Source: Prochloraceae cyanobacterium
GTDB lineage: Bacteria > Cyanobacteriota > Cyanobacteriia > Cyanobacteriales > JASJDA01
Reading direction: 5' to 3'
Assembly (NCBI GenBank): GCA_030065755.1
Contig: JASJDA010000099.1
Coordinates: forward strand, 1 to 34,320
DNA length: 34,320 nt
The translations under genes and the position numbers were made by a program. The notes beneath the pieces are model-generated. The model made no database searches. It was not told the DNA's origin and saw only the letters and a list, made by a program, of their open reading frames with translations. Positions 1-9,050 of this stretch are shown here, in pieces (the stretch's first letter is position 1; each line of letters starts with the position of its first letter).

Positions 1-215
1 CGTTGTAAAATAGCGTCTAGCTTACTGTTAGCAGAGTCTAATTTAGTTTCTAGATTATCGATATCTTCATAGACTCTTTCAAATGCTTCTCCAATCCAAC
101 CTTGAGGATCTATAACTCGATCGTGTTCCTCTAGACCTAATTCTAATTTACTTATGCGACGCTCCAGAGCTGCTATTTTTAGATAAAGGTTATTGATCTG
201 CTTATCTTCTGGCAT
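1..215 (-). CDS. Small coiled-coil protein, 3' end outside the window
   Basis: An open frame starts at ATG (213-215) and runs off the left edge after 71 complete codons. The protein begins MPEDKQINNLYLKIAALERR. It has heptad-like Leu/Ile spacing in two stretches (about residues 6-30 and 50-71), separated by a short IDPQGWIGEAF segment, so it should be mostly helical coiled coil. There is no signal peptide, membrane segment or catalytic motif. I do not recognise the family. A role in protein-protein contact is only a guess. It is too short and incomplete to place further. Confidence 0.6.
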   Translation of the reverse strand, partial: MPEDKQINNLYLKIAALERRISKLELGLEEHDRVIDPQGWIGEAFERVYEDIDNLETKLDSANSKLDAILQ

Positions 216-566
216 TATTATAGGATATTTGGATCACTATTCTTTATTCATCGTTATTTTAGCTTAATTACTTCAAATACTTTTCTAATAGTTAAAAAGA
301 CCACGCTCTGCATAATCCTCGAAAAAGAAGATAATACGATCGCCTCTTTATACTCAAGCAATTTAGCCGTTCATCTTCAGTTAAAACCAGATAAAATAAC
401 GCTCGCCACCCCTCGCTCCATGCCAGAGTCCCTATCCTTTTTTGATGTCTTACTATTTAATCTTAATAATCAACATTCTCCCTGTATTCCTCTTATAGAG
501 TCTCTTCAGTTTGATGGGGGTCCAATGATTGCTATTTTTAATAGGGAACCCTTCTATACGATAAGT
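216..566. other. Gene-free stretch left of a tnpB relic
   Basis: AT-rich sequence between the coiled-coil gene and the recognisable tnpB remnant. An ATG at 420 opens a frame that runs into the remnant, but residues before about position 567 resemble nothing I know and are probably chance or decayed sequence. I see no RNA gene, strong hairpin or clear promoter. Confidence 0.5.
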
Positions 567-740
567 TCTAAGTGCGGAACGAAACACATAGATCGCGATA
601 TTAACGCAGCTAAAAATATCAGAGATGAAGGTCTACGAATTATTTCCTGTGGGACGCGGGATCAAGCTTATTGCCCAGATGTAAGACCAAGTAAAGGTGG
701 ACGTAAAAAATCGACCATTACAAGGCAATTTGTTGGATAA
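567..740 (+). pseudogene. C-terminal relic of an IS200/IS605-type tnpB
   Basis: The translated segment contains CGTKH, then DRDINAAKNIRDEGLRI, a CGTR step and DVRPSKGGRKKST. These match the C-terminal end of zinc-ribbon TnpB proteins: the second zinc knuckle, the RuvC-III Asp in the DRDINAA box, and the basic tail. Everything upstream (RuvC-I, RuvC-II, first zinc knuckle) is missing. An extra Ile sits between KH and DRD, and the frame stops at 740 with an atypical tail, TRQFVG. It is a dead remnant of an element older than the neighbouring tnpB, which lies on the other strand and belongs to a different subgroup. Confidence 0.75.
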
Positions 741-879
741 GAAGCCTACGGTATCAGCGAGCGCTCTTTGGGTAATAGCTTTTTGAGTTAAGCGCCAGAT
801 GAAGGCAGAACTGAAATATACGCCACCTATCACGTTGCCTACTGGTAGCAGCTATTAGACATAATTCCGCAACGTCGCG

Positions 880-1010
880 TAACGAGGGTGTTGCATCCTA
901 GTTCGGCTAAGAATTAAGTATAGATTAATAGTTAGAAAAAATATAGGCAAATATTACATTGCCATGAAAGGCATTTCAGCCTCTCCCTTCATCTTTTCTT
1001 TAGTAGGTGT
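880..1010 (-). ncRNA. Expected position of an omega/reRNA and right end of the first IS (approximate)
   Basis: For TnpB elements the guide RNA is normally derived from the 3' end of tnpB and the adjoining element end. Here that is the last codons of the minus-strand tnpB and the sequence to its left. A small perfect hairpin, TGCC / GGCA with a 6-base loop (960-973), overlaps the stop codon. The limits are guesses: I could not define the element end or a guide boundary. This is an inference from family architecture plus one short hairpin. Confidence 0.25.
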
Positions 1011-2228
1011 GACCAACCTGGGCTGAACTACACAGCTCTCTATCCCATCAGCAAAGGCTTTTGGGAATACTTTTCGTAGAATATTGTAAGCAGCATTAAC
1101 GTCAGCGTTAATTGATTTTCCAGAACTACTTCGGTAGAGTCCGCGCTTAACTCTTTTGCCACTAAATTTAATTAATTTAGCTTCATCGTCACCATAAACA
1201 GGAATTGGATCGCTGTCTAAAAAACTGCTTGCCGAGGTATACGACTCTTCGGTCAGAATAACTTTTATTCCGACCTTATCACACTTGTAAGTTAATTGTG
1301 CAATCAGTTTAGAATGAGAAATATTGACAAAATTTTGATTGTTAGTTTTGCCAATATTAATCGACTGTTTTTGTTGTTTGTTTTGACCTATTACCAAGGT
1401 TCCAATCGAGTGGTTCCGTAAAATATTAACAATCTGATTACTGGCATGATGCAAGTAATTGTTAATCTTTTGATTGCGACGGCGAGTTAATCTGAGTATT
1501 CTTTTGGAGTTATAATTAAAGCGCGGTAATTTCTCTTGAAGACTAGCTTTTTTCTTGTTATAGAATTGATTGATACTTTTCAAAGGTCGCCCGTTAATCA
1601 AAATAGGTTGAAATCCTGGTTGATTTGAAGTTAGCGCGATTAAATTGTTCAATCCTAAATCTATACTAGCTATATTTTTATCATTTTCTGACTGGCTAAT
1701 ACTATTTATTTGTTCATAAATTACCTCGACAATATAACAATCAGTATTGGGAACTATCCTGACTTCTTTGATAGATTCAGGGGCTATTTTGGTGGGTATT
1801 TTGATATGAGCTTTAGATGGAGCAATCACTCCTTTTTTTAACCATAATTTACTAATTGCTTGTTTAGTATAAACAAGAATATTTCGCCCTTTTTGCTTAT
1901 CTTTATATTTAGGTAGCTTTGGACGACCTGTAAATTTCTCTGGTGATTTCTTCCATTCTGCAAGTGCAGCGAAGAAAGTAGACCAGTTTCGCTCTAAGAC
2001 TATTAATACTTGTTGAGCGACTTTAGCTGGTAATGCTTTATATTCTTTTGTCTGCTTTAGAGCTCGAGCGAGTAAATTATAATTAGAGTAAGTCTTAGTA
2101 TAAATAAAACCCTGACGAATATTGTAATTAGCTAGGTTATAAAGATTTTTAGAAGCAAAACATAGAGAATCACATTCATCGAAAAATTGATGACCTTTTT
2201 TGATGATATGTCTCTCTACTAACTTCAT
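954..2228 (-). CDS. tnpB: TnpB-family RNA-guided nuclease homologue (IS200/IS605)
   Basis: A 424-residue protein with ATG start at 2228, of normal TnpB length. The N-terminal half carries the basic WED/REC-like part (LERNWSTFFAALAEWK, GRPKLPKYKDK). RuvC-I is clear as SIDLGLNNLIAL (Asp190), and RuvC-III as NADVNAAYNIL (Asp376). The strand where most TnpBs have the RuvC-II Glu (VVEDL-like) reads GTLVIGQNKQQKQ, with Gly281 in the Glu position. The nearest acidic candidates are Glu327/Glu328 in LTEESYTSASSFLD. There are no paired CxxC zinc knuckles before RuvC-III. These traits mark a recognisable TnpB subgroup without the zinc ribbon. In the family, TnpB cuts DNA next to a short TAM using an RNA from the element end. 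Activity here is unproven. The partner tnpA is divergent at 2474. Confidence 0.88.
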   Translation of the reverse strand: MKLVERHIIKKGHQFFDECDSLCFASKNLYNLANYNIRQGFIYTKTYSNYNLLARALKQTKEYKALPAKVAQQVLIVLERNWSTFFAALAEWKKSPEKFTGRPKLPKYKDKQKGRNILVYTKQAISKLWLKKGVIAPSKAHIKIPTKIAPESIKEVRIVPNTDCYIVEVIYEQINSISQSENDKNIASIDLGLNNLIALTSNQPGFQPILINGRPLKSINQFYNKKKASLQEKLPRFNYNSKRILRLTRRRNQKINNYLHHASNQIVNILRNHSIGTLVIGQNKQQKQSINIGKTNNQNFVNISHSKLIAQLTYKCDKVGIKVILTEESYTSASSFLDSDPIPVYGDDEAKLIKFSGKRVKRGLYRSSSGKSINADVNAAYNILRKVFPKAFADGIESCVVQPRLVTPTKEKMKGEAEMPFMAM

Positions 2229-2428
2229 TCATCTTCTCCATTGCTACTTTCAAGTTGGGCGAAGATAATCATTTTCATGCAGTACCGCATCCATTCCCAA
2301 TGAATTTGACCAAGTTGGTATAATATCTGCTTTAAACTCAGGAACAGTCTCATCAACAAAAGTTCTAGCTTCTGAGATGTAGTTGGTAGTAATCGATACT
2401 GGTATGTATATTTCACATTTAGAGTCAA
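2225..2428 (-). pseudogene. N-terminal relic of a second tnpB between tnpA and tnpB
   Basis: A 67-codon frame (TTG at 2428) begins with VKYTYQYRLLPTTSQKLELL, the typical N-terminal strand and helix of TnpB proteins (KYxYRxYPTxxQxxxL). A weaker echo of the following helix is visible in YQLGQIHWEWMRY. After that it degenerates and stops, overlapping the first codon of the intact tnpB by four bases. The intact tnpB has its own, different N-terminus (MKLVERHIIKKGHQFFDE), so this is not its missing start. It looks like a leftover from another element. Assignment rests on about 45 residues. Confidence 0.5.
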
Positions 2429-2473
2429 TTAATAAGCTACACTGATTATAGCACAAACAAATTAAATAGTAGT

Positions 2474-2890
2474 GTGAAAAAAGATTTCGTTTCTCGTGGT
2501 CGTTCCGTATCCGACTTGAAAGCTCATTTAATTTTAACAACAAAATATCGGCGAAAAGTCTTCAATGCAGCAATGATTAAACGAATTCACGAACTTTTTG
2601 AAGATTTACTAGAGAAATGGGAATGTAAAATAGTCGAGTTCAATGGTGAAGAAGACCACATACATTTGCTATTTCAATATCATCCCGATCTACAATTAAG
2701 TAAATTAGTTAATAGTTTAAAAAGCGTTTCTTCAAGAAAACTCCGACAAGAATTTTTAGATGAATTAGAAAAAGTATATTATAAAAAGAAAGTAGTTTGG
2801 AATAGTAGTTATTTTATAGCTTCATGTGGGGGCGTGACTATTTCTACTTTAAAAAAATACATTGAGAACCAAAATACACCAGAACAATAG
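2474..2890 (+). CDS. tnpA: IS200/IS605 Y1 (HUH) transposase TnpA
   Basis: A 138-residue protein, the usual size for single-domain Y1 transposases, with GTG start at 2474. The metal-binding HUH motif is DHIHLLFQ (His62, His64). The nucleophile is Tyr129 in KKYIENQ. The N-terminus RGRSVSDLKAHLILTTKYRRKVF is the conserved first strand and arginine cluster. The frame is full length with all key residues, so it may be active. It would excise and insert single-stranded element DNA by recognising end hairpins. It is divergent from the intact tnpB, with a tnpB relic in the gap. Confidence 0.93.
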   Translation: MKKDFVSRGRSVSDLKAHLILTTKYRRKVFNAAMIKRIHELFEDLLEKWECKIVEFNGEEDHIHLLFQYHPDLQLSKLVNSLKSVSSRKLRQEFLDELEKVYYKKKVVWNSSYFIASCGGVTISTLKKYIENQNTPEQ

Positions 2891-2991
2891 TAATCAAGTT
2901 AATTATAAAAAACAGAACTTCCAGAAACGAGAATTAATTTATAACAATAAAAAGTTGAGGAGAAAAATAGCGCTGTCCCCATCTAGGATAA

Positions 2992-5900
2992 CTAGGGGCT
3001 AGAGGGATTTGTTTCATTAATGACTCCAGTGACGGCTGGTGGAGAAGAGTCTTTCGGCTCTAAGACAGCTTTTTGAAGGGCTTGTTGTAAAGTTTCTGCC
3101 ATAACAATGCGATTTTCGTAGACGACAATTACCCGTGCCAGAGTAGGCAAACTATTTCTTTCTGCTTCTAAATACAAAGGTTCGACGTAGAGTAAAGAGT
3201 CGGCGATCGGAATTACTAAAAGATTCCCCTGAATCACTCTCGAACCCTGACGATTCCAGAGAGAAATGCGCTCTGAAATTACCGGATCTTGATTGATCCG
3301 CGCGTCAATTTGTTCTGGTCCGTAGATTTGTCTTTGCTTGGGATATCGATAGAGTAAAAGTTTGCCGTATTCATTTTCATCAGAGCGACCGAAAAGAGTA
3401 GCAATGAGATTGTTGCGTCTAGTGGGGGTATAGAGATTAATCAGAATGAATTCTTCATTGGCTGCCGTAGGCAGTTTGATAATTAAGTAGTAGGGTTCTA
3501 CTTTTTGTAATTCAGTGCCGTAGATTTCTTGCGCAGATTGCCACTGGTCTTCGCGGTTGTAGAAGATCTGAGGGTCAGTCATTTGATAGGTGCGCAACTG
3601 TTTCGATTGAATGCTAAATAAATCTCGTGGATAGCGAATATGAGGTCGCAGATTTTTCGGCATCGCATTGAGAGGTTGAAAGAGCTCGGGGAAAATATGG
3701 TTCCAAGTTTGAATAATGGGGTCTTCAGGTTCGGCAATATAGAAATCAATATCGCCGTTATAGGCATCGACGACTATTTTGACCGAGTTGCGAATGTAGT
3801 TAAACTTGTTATCTCCTGGATCGGAATAGGGGTAGCGATCGCTGATGGTATAGGCATCAATAATCCAGTGGAGATAATTTGGCGATCCGGCTTGATTGAC
3901 ATCTCCAGCATCAGAAACTACCAAATAAGGATCGCGATCGTAATAAAGAAATGGGGCGATCGCTTCTACCCGACGCATAATTTGGCGGCGAAATAGGATG
4001 CGGCTGTCTTCAGTCAGATTTCTGGCAAATAGCATTCTCCAGTCTTTGAGATACTGAACAAATACCCAACGCCGCCAAAGTGAGCCAATATTAATACCCC
4101 CAGTCCCGTCGTAAGTATTGTAGGCATTTTCTTCCCCTTTAGGAAAATCTAACTCTAATACGTTAGTATTGGTCATCACGTAGGTATTGGTTAATTCCCC
4201 GTAGTATATTCTCGGTTTGCCAATGGGAATGCTTTCTTCGATTAATTCACTGGAAGTACGTAAACCTCCTGCGTCTGTTGGTGTGCCGATATCTTTAACG
4301 TAATACTCTGGCAATCCACTTTCTTCATTGACTTGATTGACGGGAGAGAGAGTAAAACCATAACCGTGGGTATAAACTAAATGTTCGTTAACCCAGGTTT
4401 TTGCTCGATCGGGTACGGCACTGTAGTCTAACTCTCTGGGGGCTATAAATATTTGTTCTTTTTTGGATTTTGGATCTAGTGGGTCATTATCTAATCCCAA
4501 TTTATTCTCTTCTGTGCTGAAGAGTGGTTCTCGCGATCTTTGACTTAAGTTTTGATTATCTTCTGCCTTAAAGTTATATCGATCGATATCAGCATCGGGA
4601 AATTTGTAATAAAGTCTGATTTGTTGAAGTTGTCGATTAGTTTGCAGCAGGGGACGGGTATCCCAAAGACGAATATTGTCAATTGTCAGGTTATTATTTT
4701 TTAGTTGTAAAGCTGTTAATGTTCCCTTTGGATTGATATTTGTTTCCTCAATTTCGTTTAGTTTAAACCCAGCTCTAGTTAGATTAATACTATTTTCTAT
4801 ATAAGGTGCTTCTCTGTTTAGTTCGTTCGGTTGAACTTCTACAAGTTGGACTATTTCACCTATTAAAAACCCGATCGATCTAGCACTCAAGTAAATAGTG
4901 AGGACAAAAATCAATACAGGTATTTTTTTCCTTTTCTTCTGCTTAGTTCTTAACCTACTTTCCTCTGTTTCTGGGACAACTCTAGCTTTTAAAAGTAACC
5001 AAATTGCCAGTAAAAGTGACAATAACGCTAAAATAGTTTCTACGGGCAAGTGAATTTGAACGTCTGTATAGCCAGCTCCATAAACTACACCTACACCCGA
5101 ATATAGTAATTCGTATCGTCTCAGCCAGTGATGGAGAGAAATTGCTAGTAATACCGCCCCTCCCAAAGCGTATATGTGACGAAGTTGAGAGCGAGAAAAA
5201 CCTGGGAATTTACCTTCAGAAAGACTATTTGCTGACAGTAAATAAACAATACTAACTGATAATAAAGCGTAAAGAAATAGTCCTCCGAGCCAAAAATCTA
5301 ATAGTTGTCGCCAGGGCAAACTAAAAATATAAAAACCTATTTCATCTTTTAATATGGGGTCTTTCTGACCGAAAGCTGTGGGATTTAAATATAGTAAAAC
5401 TTTAGTCCAATTAGCTGCTATTAACAGTCCGAAGACTGCACTCATAATATAAGCGATCGCCTCAGTCCAAAATTTAGTATTGTATACAATCAAAATCAGA
5501 ACTGCAGCTATTGTCCCTGCTTGCCATATATGTTTAGAGGCTTCCGAGAAAAAGATTTCCAGAGAGAAAGATTCTATTTCAAAAGGAAATAGAATAGGGG
5601 GTTTGACTCGAAACAGAGTAAAATCACTTTGGGATAATCTAAATACTTCTTGACCGTAGTAGATTAAAACTAATCCGATCGACAAGCCCAATACCATTAC
5701 CATCAATAATAAGAGAAATAAACCAATTACTGGGGATTGGGGAATTTCCTGCTTATTATTTCGCTCGGAGTCAAAGAATCTTTTTATACCTGTTTTATTT
5801 CGAGCGCTTAACTGAGGTTGAGATTTCCATTTAAAATGGTGAGCTACGCGCAAATTAATGATTAAGAATAATGCGGATATTCCACCTGCAAAAAACCACA

Positions 5901-6063
5901 AACTCAATTGCCAAGACAAACGCTTGAGAAAAGGTGAAAGATAATTAACTTCTTCAAACCAAAGGATTTCTGCTGTTAAGTGAGCAATGCCAATAAAAGC
6001 GAGCCACACTCCTAACACTGCGAAACATATTTTATAAACCGATTGATATAAACGTTGAGACAC
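2992..6063 (-). CDS. UPF0182 family large membrane protein
   Basis: About 1023 residues if started at the GTG at 6061-6063 (VSQRLYQSVYKICF). A TTG nine codons upstream, at 6090, is the only longer option; I prefer the GTG because it directly precedes a basic segment and the first membrane helix. The N-terminal 400 residues hold about seven to eight hydrophobic helices (for example ICFAVLGVWLAFIGIAHL). The conserved UPF0182 stretch HHWLRRYELLYSGVGVVYGA lies between helices. The C-terminal 600 residues form the soluble family domain, with PRIYYGELTNTYVMTNT, and end in VIVVYENRIVMAETLQQALQ. Length and order fit the family, whose function is unknown. Bases just after the stop contain only a weak CCCC/GGGG hairpin. 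Confidence 0.92.
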   Translation of the reverse strand: MSQRLYQSVYKICFAVLGVWLAFIGIAHLTAEILWFEEVNYLSPFLKRLSWQLSLWFFAGGISALFLIINLRVAHHFKWKSQPQLSARNKTGIKRFFDSERNNKQEIPQSPVIGLFLLLLMVMVLGLSIGLVLIYYGQEVFRLSQSDFTLFRVKPPILFPFEIESFSLEIFFSEASKHIWQAGTIAAVLILIVYNTKFWTEAIAYIMSAVFGLLIAANWTKVLLYLNPTAFGQKDPILKDEIGFYIFSLPWRQLLDFWLGGLFLYALLSVSIVYLLSANSLSEGKFPGFSRSQLRHIYALGGAVLLAISLHHWLRRYELLYSGVGVVYGAGYTDVQIHLPVETILALLSLLLAIWLLLKARVVPETEESRLRTKQKKRKKIPVLIFVLTIYLSARSIGFLIGEIVQLVEVQPNELNREAPYIENSINLTRAGFKLNEIEETNINPKGTLTALQLKNNNLTIDNIRLWDTRPLLQTNRQLQQIRLYYKFPDADIDRYNFKAEDNQNLSQRSREPLFSTEENKLGLDNDPLDPKSKKEQIFIAPRELDYSAVPDRAKTWVNEHLVYTHGYGFTLSPVNQVNEESGLPEYYVKDIGTPTDAGGLRTSSELIEESIPIGKPRIYYGELTNTYVMTNTNVLELDFPKGEENAYNTYDGTGGINIGSLWRRWVFVQYLKDWRMLFARNLTEDSRILFRRQIMRRVEAIAPFLYYDRDPYLVVSDAGDVNQAGSPNYLHWIIDAYTISDRYPYSDPGDNKFNYIRNSVKIVVDAYNGDIDFYIAEPEDPIIQTWNHIFPELFQPLNAMPKNLRPHIRYPRDLFSIQSKQLRTYQMTDPQIFYNREDQWQSAQEIYGTELQKVEPYYLIIKLPTAANEEFILINLYTPTRRNNLIATLFGRSDENEYGKLLLYRYPKQRQIYGPEQIDARINQDPVISERISLWNRQGSRVIQGNLLVIPIADSLLYVEPLYLEAERNSLPTLARVIVVYENRIVMAETLQQALQKAVLEPKDSSPPAVTGVINETNPSSP

Positions 6064-6132
6064 GGTTATTAACTTCAGATAGTGGATCAACAGTTCGCGT
6101 TACCCGAACTGTTGACATTTGACACACTTTCA

Positions 6133-6160
6133 CCGTTAACCGCTAATCGGGGTTTAACGG
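6133..6160. repeat. Imperfect palindrome of the ccgttaaccgctaat family
   Basis: The arms CCGTTAACC and GGTTTAACGG pair with one bulged base around a centre CGCTAATCGG. It sits between UPF0182 and hemA, both on the minus strand, so after the hemA stop codon. The left arm and centre are nearly identical to the perfect palindrome at 31074-31108, which indicates a dispersed palindromic repeat. It may help end or stabilise the hemA transcript. Confidence 0.6.
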
Positions 6161-6187
6161 GAGTACCCTCGCGACATTTAAGATAGA

Positions 6188-7474
6188 TTAGCTATATTGC
6201 TGTTCTGTATCTAAATTAAACAACATTTGCAGCGATTCGATCGCCCGTCGTCGTGCTTCTATATCTTGCTGCGCTCGTAATTGAACCATTGGTTCGTTAA
6301 TAATTTTATTAACAATTCCTCTAGTTAGAGCTTCGATAGTTTCTTGATGTTTTTCAGCAAATTCCGTACCCAAACGAGATAGTGCTTTTTCTAACTCTTG
6401 TTCGCGAATACTTTCTACTTTAGATCGCAAGCATTTAATTGTAGGTACTGCTTCGAGACTTTGCCACCAATTTTCAAAGTTTGTTATTTCTTCTTCTAAT
6501 AAAGATTCGGCTTCACTTGCCATTTGACGACGAGCTTCTTGATTTTTCGCTACGACCTCTTTAAGATCGTCTACATTATATGCTGCCACATTTTCTAATT
6601 CATTGACATTGCGATCGATATTGCGAGGTACGGAAATATCGATCAACATTAAATGGCGCTCGAGGAGCAAATTACCTTCTAATTTAGCTCGATCCAAGAT
6701 TGGCTCTGATGCTGCGGTACTAGTAAAAACAATATCCGATGCAGCGATCGCCCTTATCATATCTTCGAGAAGGTGAATTTTGAGATTAGCATCGGGAAAC
6801 TTCTGTGCTAATTCTTCTGCTCTTCTAGAAGAGCGATTGACAATAGAGATCTTTGTTGCTCCTTTTGCCAAGAGATGTTGCACCAACAAGCGGGACATTT
6901 TCCCCGCACCGATAATAGTTATGCAGTAAGGGGATAAATCTTCAAGTTTCAAATGAGCTAATTCTACTGCTGCAGAGCTAATCGACACTGCTCCCGTCCC
7001 GATACTGGTTTCGCTGCGGACTCTTTTCCCTGCTGTGATTGCTTGTTTGAACAAGCGGTCTAATAATTTACCAATACCTTTGTATTTTTGTGCTTGTTTG
7101 TGGGTATTTTTGACTTGAGCTAATATTTGTCCTTCCCCTAATACCAGACTTTCTAACCCCGCACTTACTCGCATTAGATGGCGCAAAGCATCTTGATGTA
7201 GCAAGATAAATAGGTGTCGCCTTAGGTTATGTAAAATACTTTTACTTGTTTCCGAGAGGAAAAGAATAATCTCCCCTACTCCTTTTTCCGTTTCACTAAT
7301 AACGGCATATATTTCTAGACGGTTACAAGTGCTGAGTACGGCTACTTCTTCTATATGAGGTAACTGTCGCAAATGGGCGATCGCGCTTTCTAGTTTAGCC
7401 TCTGGAATGCTTAATTTTTCCCGAATGTCTACTGGTGCTGTCTTATGGCTTAGACCCACAACTACAATATTCAT
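6188..7474 (-). CDS. hemA: Glutamyl-tRNA reductase
   Basis: HemA reduces the glutamate on Glu-tRNA to glutamate-1-semialdehyde with NADPH, the first committed step of the C5 route to haem and chlorophyll. The start is ATG at 7472-7474 ([20 protein letters not shown]), preceded by GGAGA; a TTG four codons upstream is less likely. The protein is 428 residues, the normal length. The catalytic Cys is Cys50 in [12 protein letters not shown]. Next come the tRNA-contact segment [19 protein letters not shown], the NADPH-binding [15 protein letters not shown], and the C-terminal helical dimerisation domain. glpX lies upstream on the same strand; the 329-base gap suggests a separate promoter, but read-through is possible. 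Confidence 0.97.
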   Translation of the reverse strand: MNIVVVGLSHKTAPVDIREKLSIPEAKLESAIAHLRQLPHIEEVAVLSTCNRLEIYAVISETEKGVGEIILFLSETSKSILHNLRRHLFILLHQDALRHLMRVSAGLESLVLGEGQILAQVKNTHKQAQKYKGIGKLLDRLFKQAITAGKRVRSETSIGTGAVSISSAAVELAHLKLEDLSPYCITIIGAGKMSRLLVQHLLAKGATKISIVNRSSRRAEELAQKFPDANLKIHLLEDMIRAIAASDIVFTSTAASEPILDRAKLEGNLLLERHLMLIDISVPRNIDRNVNELENVAAYNVDDLKEVVAKNQEARRQMASEAESLLEEEITNFENWWQSLEAVPTIKCLRSKVESIREQELEKALSRLGTEFAEKHQETIEALTRGIVNKIINEPMVQLRAQQDIEARRRAIESLQMLFNLDTEQQYS

Positions 7475-7803
7475 GTGTTCTCCCAAGCTTGGCGTTTTAA
7501 ATCTAGGCGGTTTGTGGTTTGGTCAAAAAAAAATCTAAATTACCGCTTAGGCTTTTAATTTTCTCAAGTTTACTCAATCGATCTTTTAGAAAAATCAAAT
7601 GCCAAGTACCTTATTTCTAAGGCCGATCGGCACCTTATTAACCGATTTTTTTTCGGCTACAACATCCTAGCTTAACACCACTGCAACCACTCGTCTTGTA
7701 TTGGTTAAAAGTATTTATTTTCAATAGCTAGGTATTTTGCTCCCTCAATTTACCCAAGTTGAGACGTTCTAGAGAACGTCTCTAAAAAAAGGAAATTTAA
7801 TCC
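7475..7803. other. Intergenic region between glpX and hemA
   Basis: This 329-base stretch should hold the glpX 3' end and the hemA promoter and leader. Visible items are the strong inverted repeat at 7761-7782, a GCCGATCGGC palindrome at 7622-7631 and an A/T-run region near 7645. I see no further gene and cannot name a promoter with confidence. Confidence 0.5.
7761..7782. repeat. Perfect inverted repeat 22 bases after the glpX stop
   Basis: GAGACGTTCT and AGAACGTCTC pair perfectly around a 2-base centre. A run of seven A follows on the + strand. Read on the minus strand, in the glpX direction, the T-run comes before rather than after the stem, so it is not a textbook intrinsic terminator for glpX. 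A 3'-end stabilising hairpin is plausible. Confidence 0.6.
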
Positions 7804-8841
7804 TTATCGTAATTGCAAGCTTTTAGTTTTCTCAAACATGTGTATGGTATCTACAAAGCGTGCGGTTTTTGATTGAGAAGAAATTACCAAGCTTTGAGTC
7901 CTGGCTCCTCCGTGGAAGAAGCGCACTCCTTCCATTAGGGTCCCTGGGGTAATTCCGCAAGCAGCAAAGAGAACAGTTTCTCCCCCAGCTAATTCTTCGG
8001 CATTATAAGCGCGATCGGGCTCTTCTATGCCCATTTCTTTAAGACGAGCAATATTCCCTTCTTTACTTTCCCCGATCAAGCCTGTTTTCACGATTTCTGG
8101 GTCGTAAATCAACTGTCCTTGGAAATGACCTCCCAAACAGCGCATTGCGGCTGCAGAAATCACTCCTTCTGGGGCAGCACCTATACCCATCAGTGCGTGG
8201 ATATTGGTACCAGAAAAAGCACAAGATAGGGCTGCAGATACGTCCCCATCGCTAATTAATCTTACTCTTGCTCCTGCTGCACGGATTTCTGCAATTAGTT
8301 CCTTGTGACGAGAGCGATCCATGACCACTACTACTAATTCTTCAACGGCACGATTCATACACTCGGAAATAATTTTGAGATTTTCGGTAGCCGACTTGTT
8401 AATATCTACGTGATTTTTAGCTGCTGGTGGTGCGGCTAATTTTTTCATGTAAAAGTCGGGTGCAGCAAATAAACCGCCTTTTTCGGAAATTGCCAGTACA
8501 GCCATTGAACCAGGTTGTCCGTAAGCTACGAGGTTAGTCCCCTCGCAAGGATCTACAGCAATATCTATCTCTACTAGTTCGTCTGGGTTGCAATAACTTT
8601 TAGCATCTTCGCGAGTACAAATTCCCACTTCTTCACCAATATAGAGCATGGGAGCTTCGTCCCGTTCTCCTTCTCCGATGACGATGCGACCGCGCATGTA
8701 AATTTTATTCATTCTTTCGCGCATTGCTTCTACTGCAACTTGGTCGGCGGTATTTTTTTCTCCTTTCCCCATCCATTTCGCTGAGGCGATCGCTGCTTGT
8801 TCTACTACTTCAATAATTTCTAAACCTAGGGTGTTTTCCAC
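7804..8841 (-). CDS. glpX: Class II fructose-1,6-/sedoheptulose-1,7-bisphosphatase
   Basis: In cyanobacteria this GlpX-type enzyme removes the C1 phosphate from FBP and SBP in the Calvin cycle and gluconeogenesis. The 345-residue length matches the family. Start is GTG at 8839-8841, with a clear GGGAGG nine bases upstream. Visible family motifs are [17 protein letters not shown], the metal site [28 protein letters not shown] (Asp97, Glu100) and [20 protein letters not shown]. All key residues are present. It is followed on the same strand by hemA, an adjacency I recall from other cyanobacteria. Confidence 0.97.
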   Translation of the reverse strand: MENTLGLEIIEVVEQAAIASAKWMGKGEKNTADQVAVEAMRERMNKIYMRGRIVIGEGERDEAPMLYIGEEVGICTREDAKSYCNPDELVEIDIAVDPCEGTNLVAYGQPGSMAVLAISEKGGLFAAPDFYMKKLAAPPAAKNHVDINKSATENLKIISECMNRAVEELVVVVMDRSRHKELIAEIRAAGARVRLISDGDVSAALSCAFSGTNIHALMGIGAAPEGVISAAAMRCLGGHFQGQLIYDPEIVKTGLIGESKEGNIARLKEMGIEEPDRAYNAEELAGGETVLFAACGITPGTLMEGVRFFHGGARTQSLVISSQSKTARFVDTIHMFEKTKSLQLR

Positions 8842-8990
8842 GAAACTTTTCCTCCCAATTGCTTATTATGGTTGTTTTTTAGTTTTCGCACTATTTAAGC
8901 TTCACCTCAAAAGTCTATCAGAGATAGGGCTCTCCGAGATCGTCTTCCTGGCTATAATCTTCGATCGATTTTTTTAGGAACAGCAGATCT

Positions 8991-9047
8991 GGGAACGGGG
9001 AATAGGTTAAAAGGGAACAGGGAATAGGGAATAGGGAATAGGGAACA
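8991..9047. repeat. Short tandem heptamer repeats (GGGAATA/GGGAACA)
   Basis: Five adjacent 7-base units occupy 9013-9047: GGGAACA, three GGGAATA, then GGGAACA. Degenerate copies lie just before (8991-9006), and another GGGAACA lies near 9125. Short tandemly repeated heptamers in intergenic DNA are well known in cyanobacteria. Copy number is likely to vary between strains. Confidence 0.85.
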
Positions 9048-9050
9048 GAG

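Larger units (their letters stand above)
900..2950. mobile_element. IS200/IS605-type element with divergent tnpA and tnpB (ends approximate)
   Basis: A Y1 HUH transposase gene (+ strand) and a tnpB gene (- strand) point away from each other, as in IS605/IS608. In that arrangement the left end lies beyond the 3' end of tnpA (right of 2890) and the right end beyond the 3' end of tnpB (left of 954). I could not fix the termini: these elements lack terminal inverted repeats and target duplications, and I see no decisive pair of end hairpins. The 245-base gap between the two genes holds a relic of another tnpB, so the locus is a mosaic. Confidence 0.65.

Noticed and set aside
420-566. ATG-started extension of the tnpB relic
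   Set aside because: The first 49 codons match no TnpB region; the start codon is probably accidental.
633-833. Minus-strand 66-residue frame
   Set aside because: Lies opposite the tnpB relic with no family pattern.
2977-2998. CCCC/GGGG hairpin at the UPF0182 stop as a terminator
   Set aside because: Only four paired bases and a 14-base loop, and the T-run is too far away.
3640-3996. 118-residue + strand frame
   Set aside because: Antisense to the conserved UPF0182 coding sequence.
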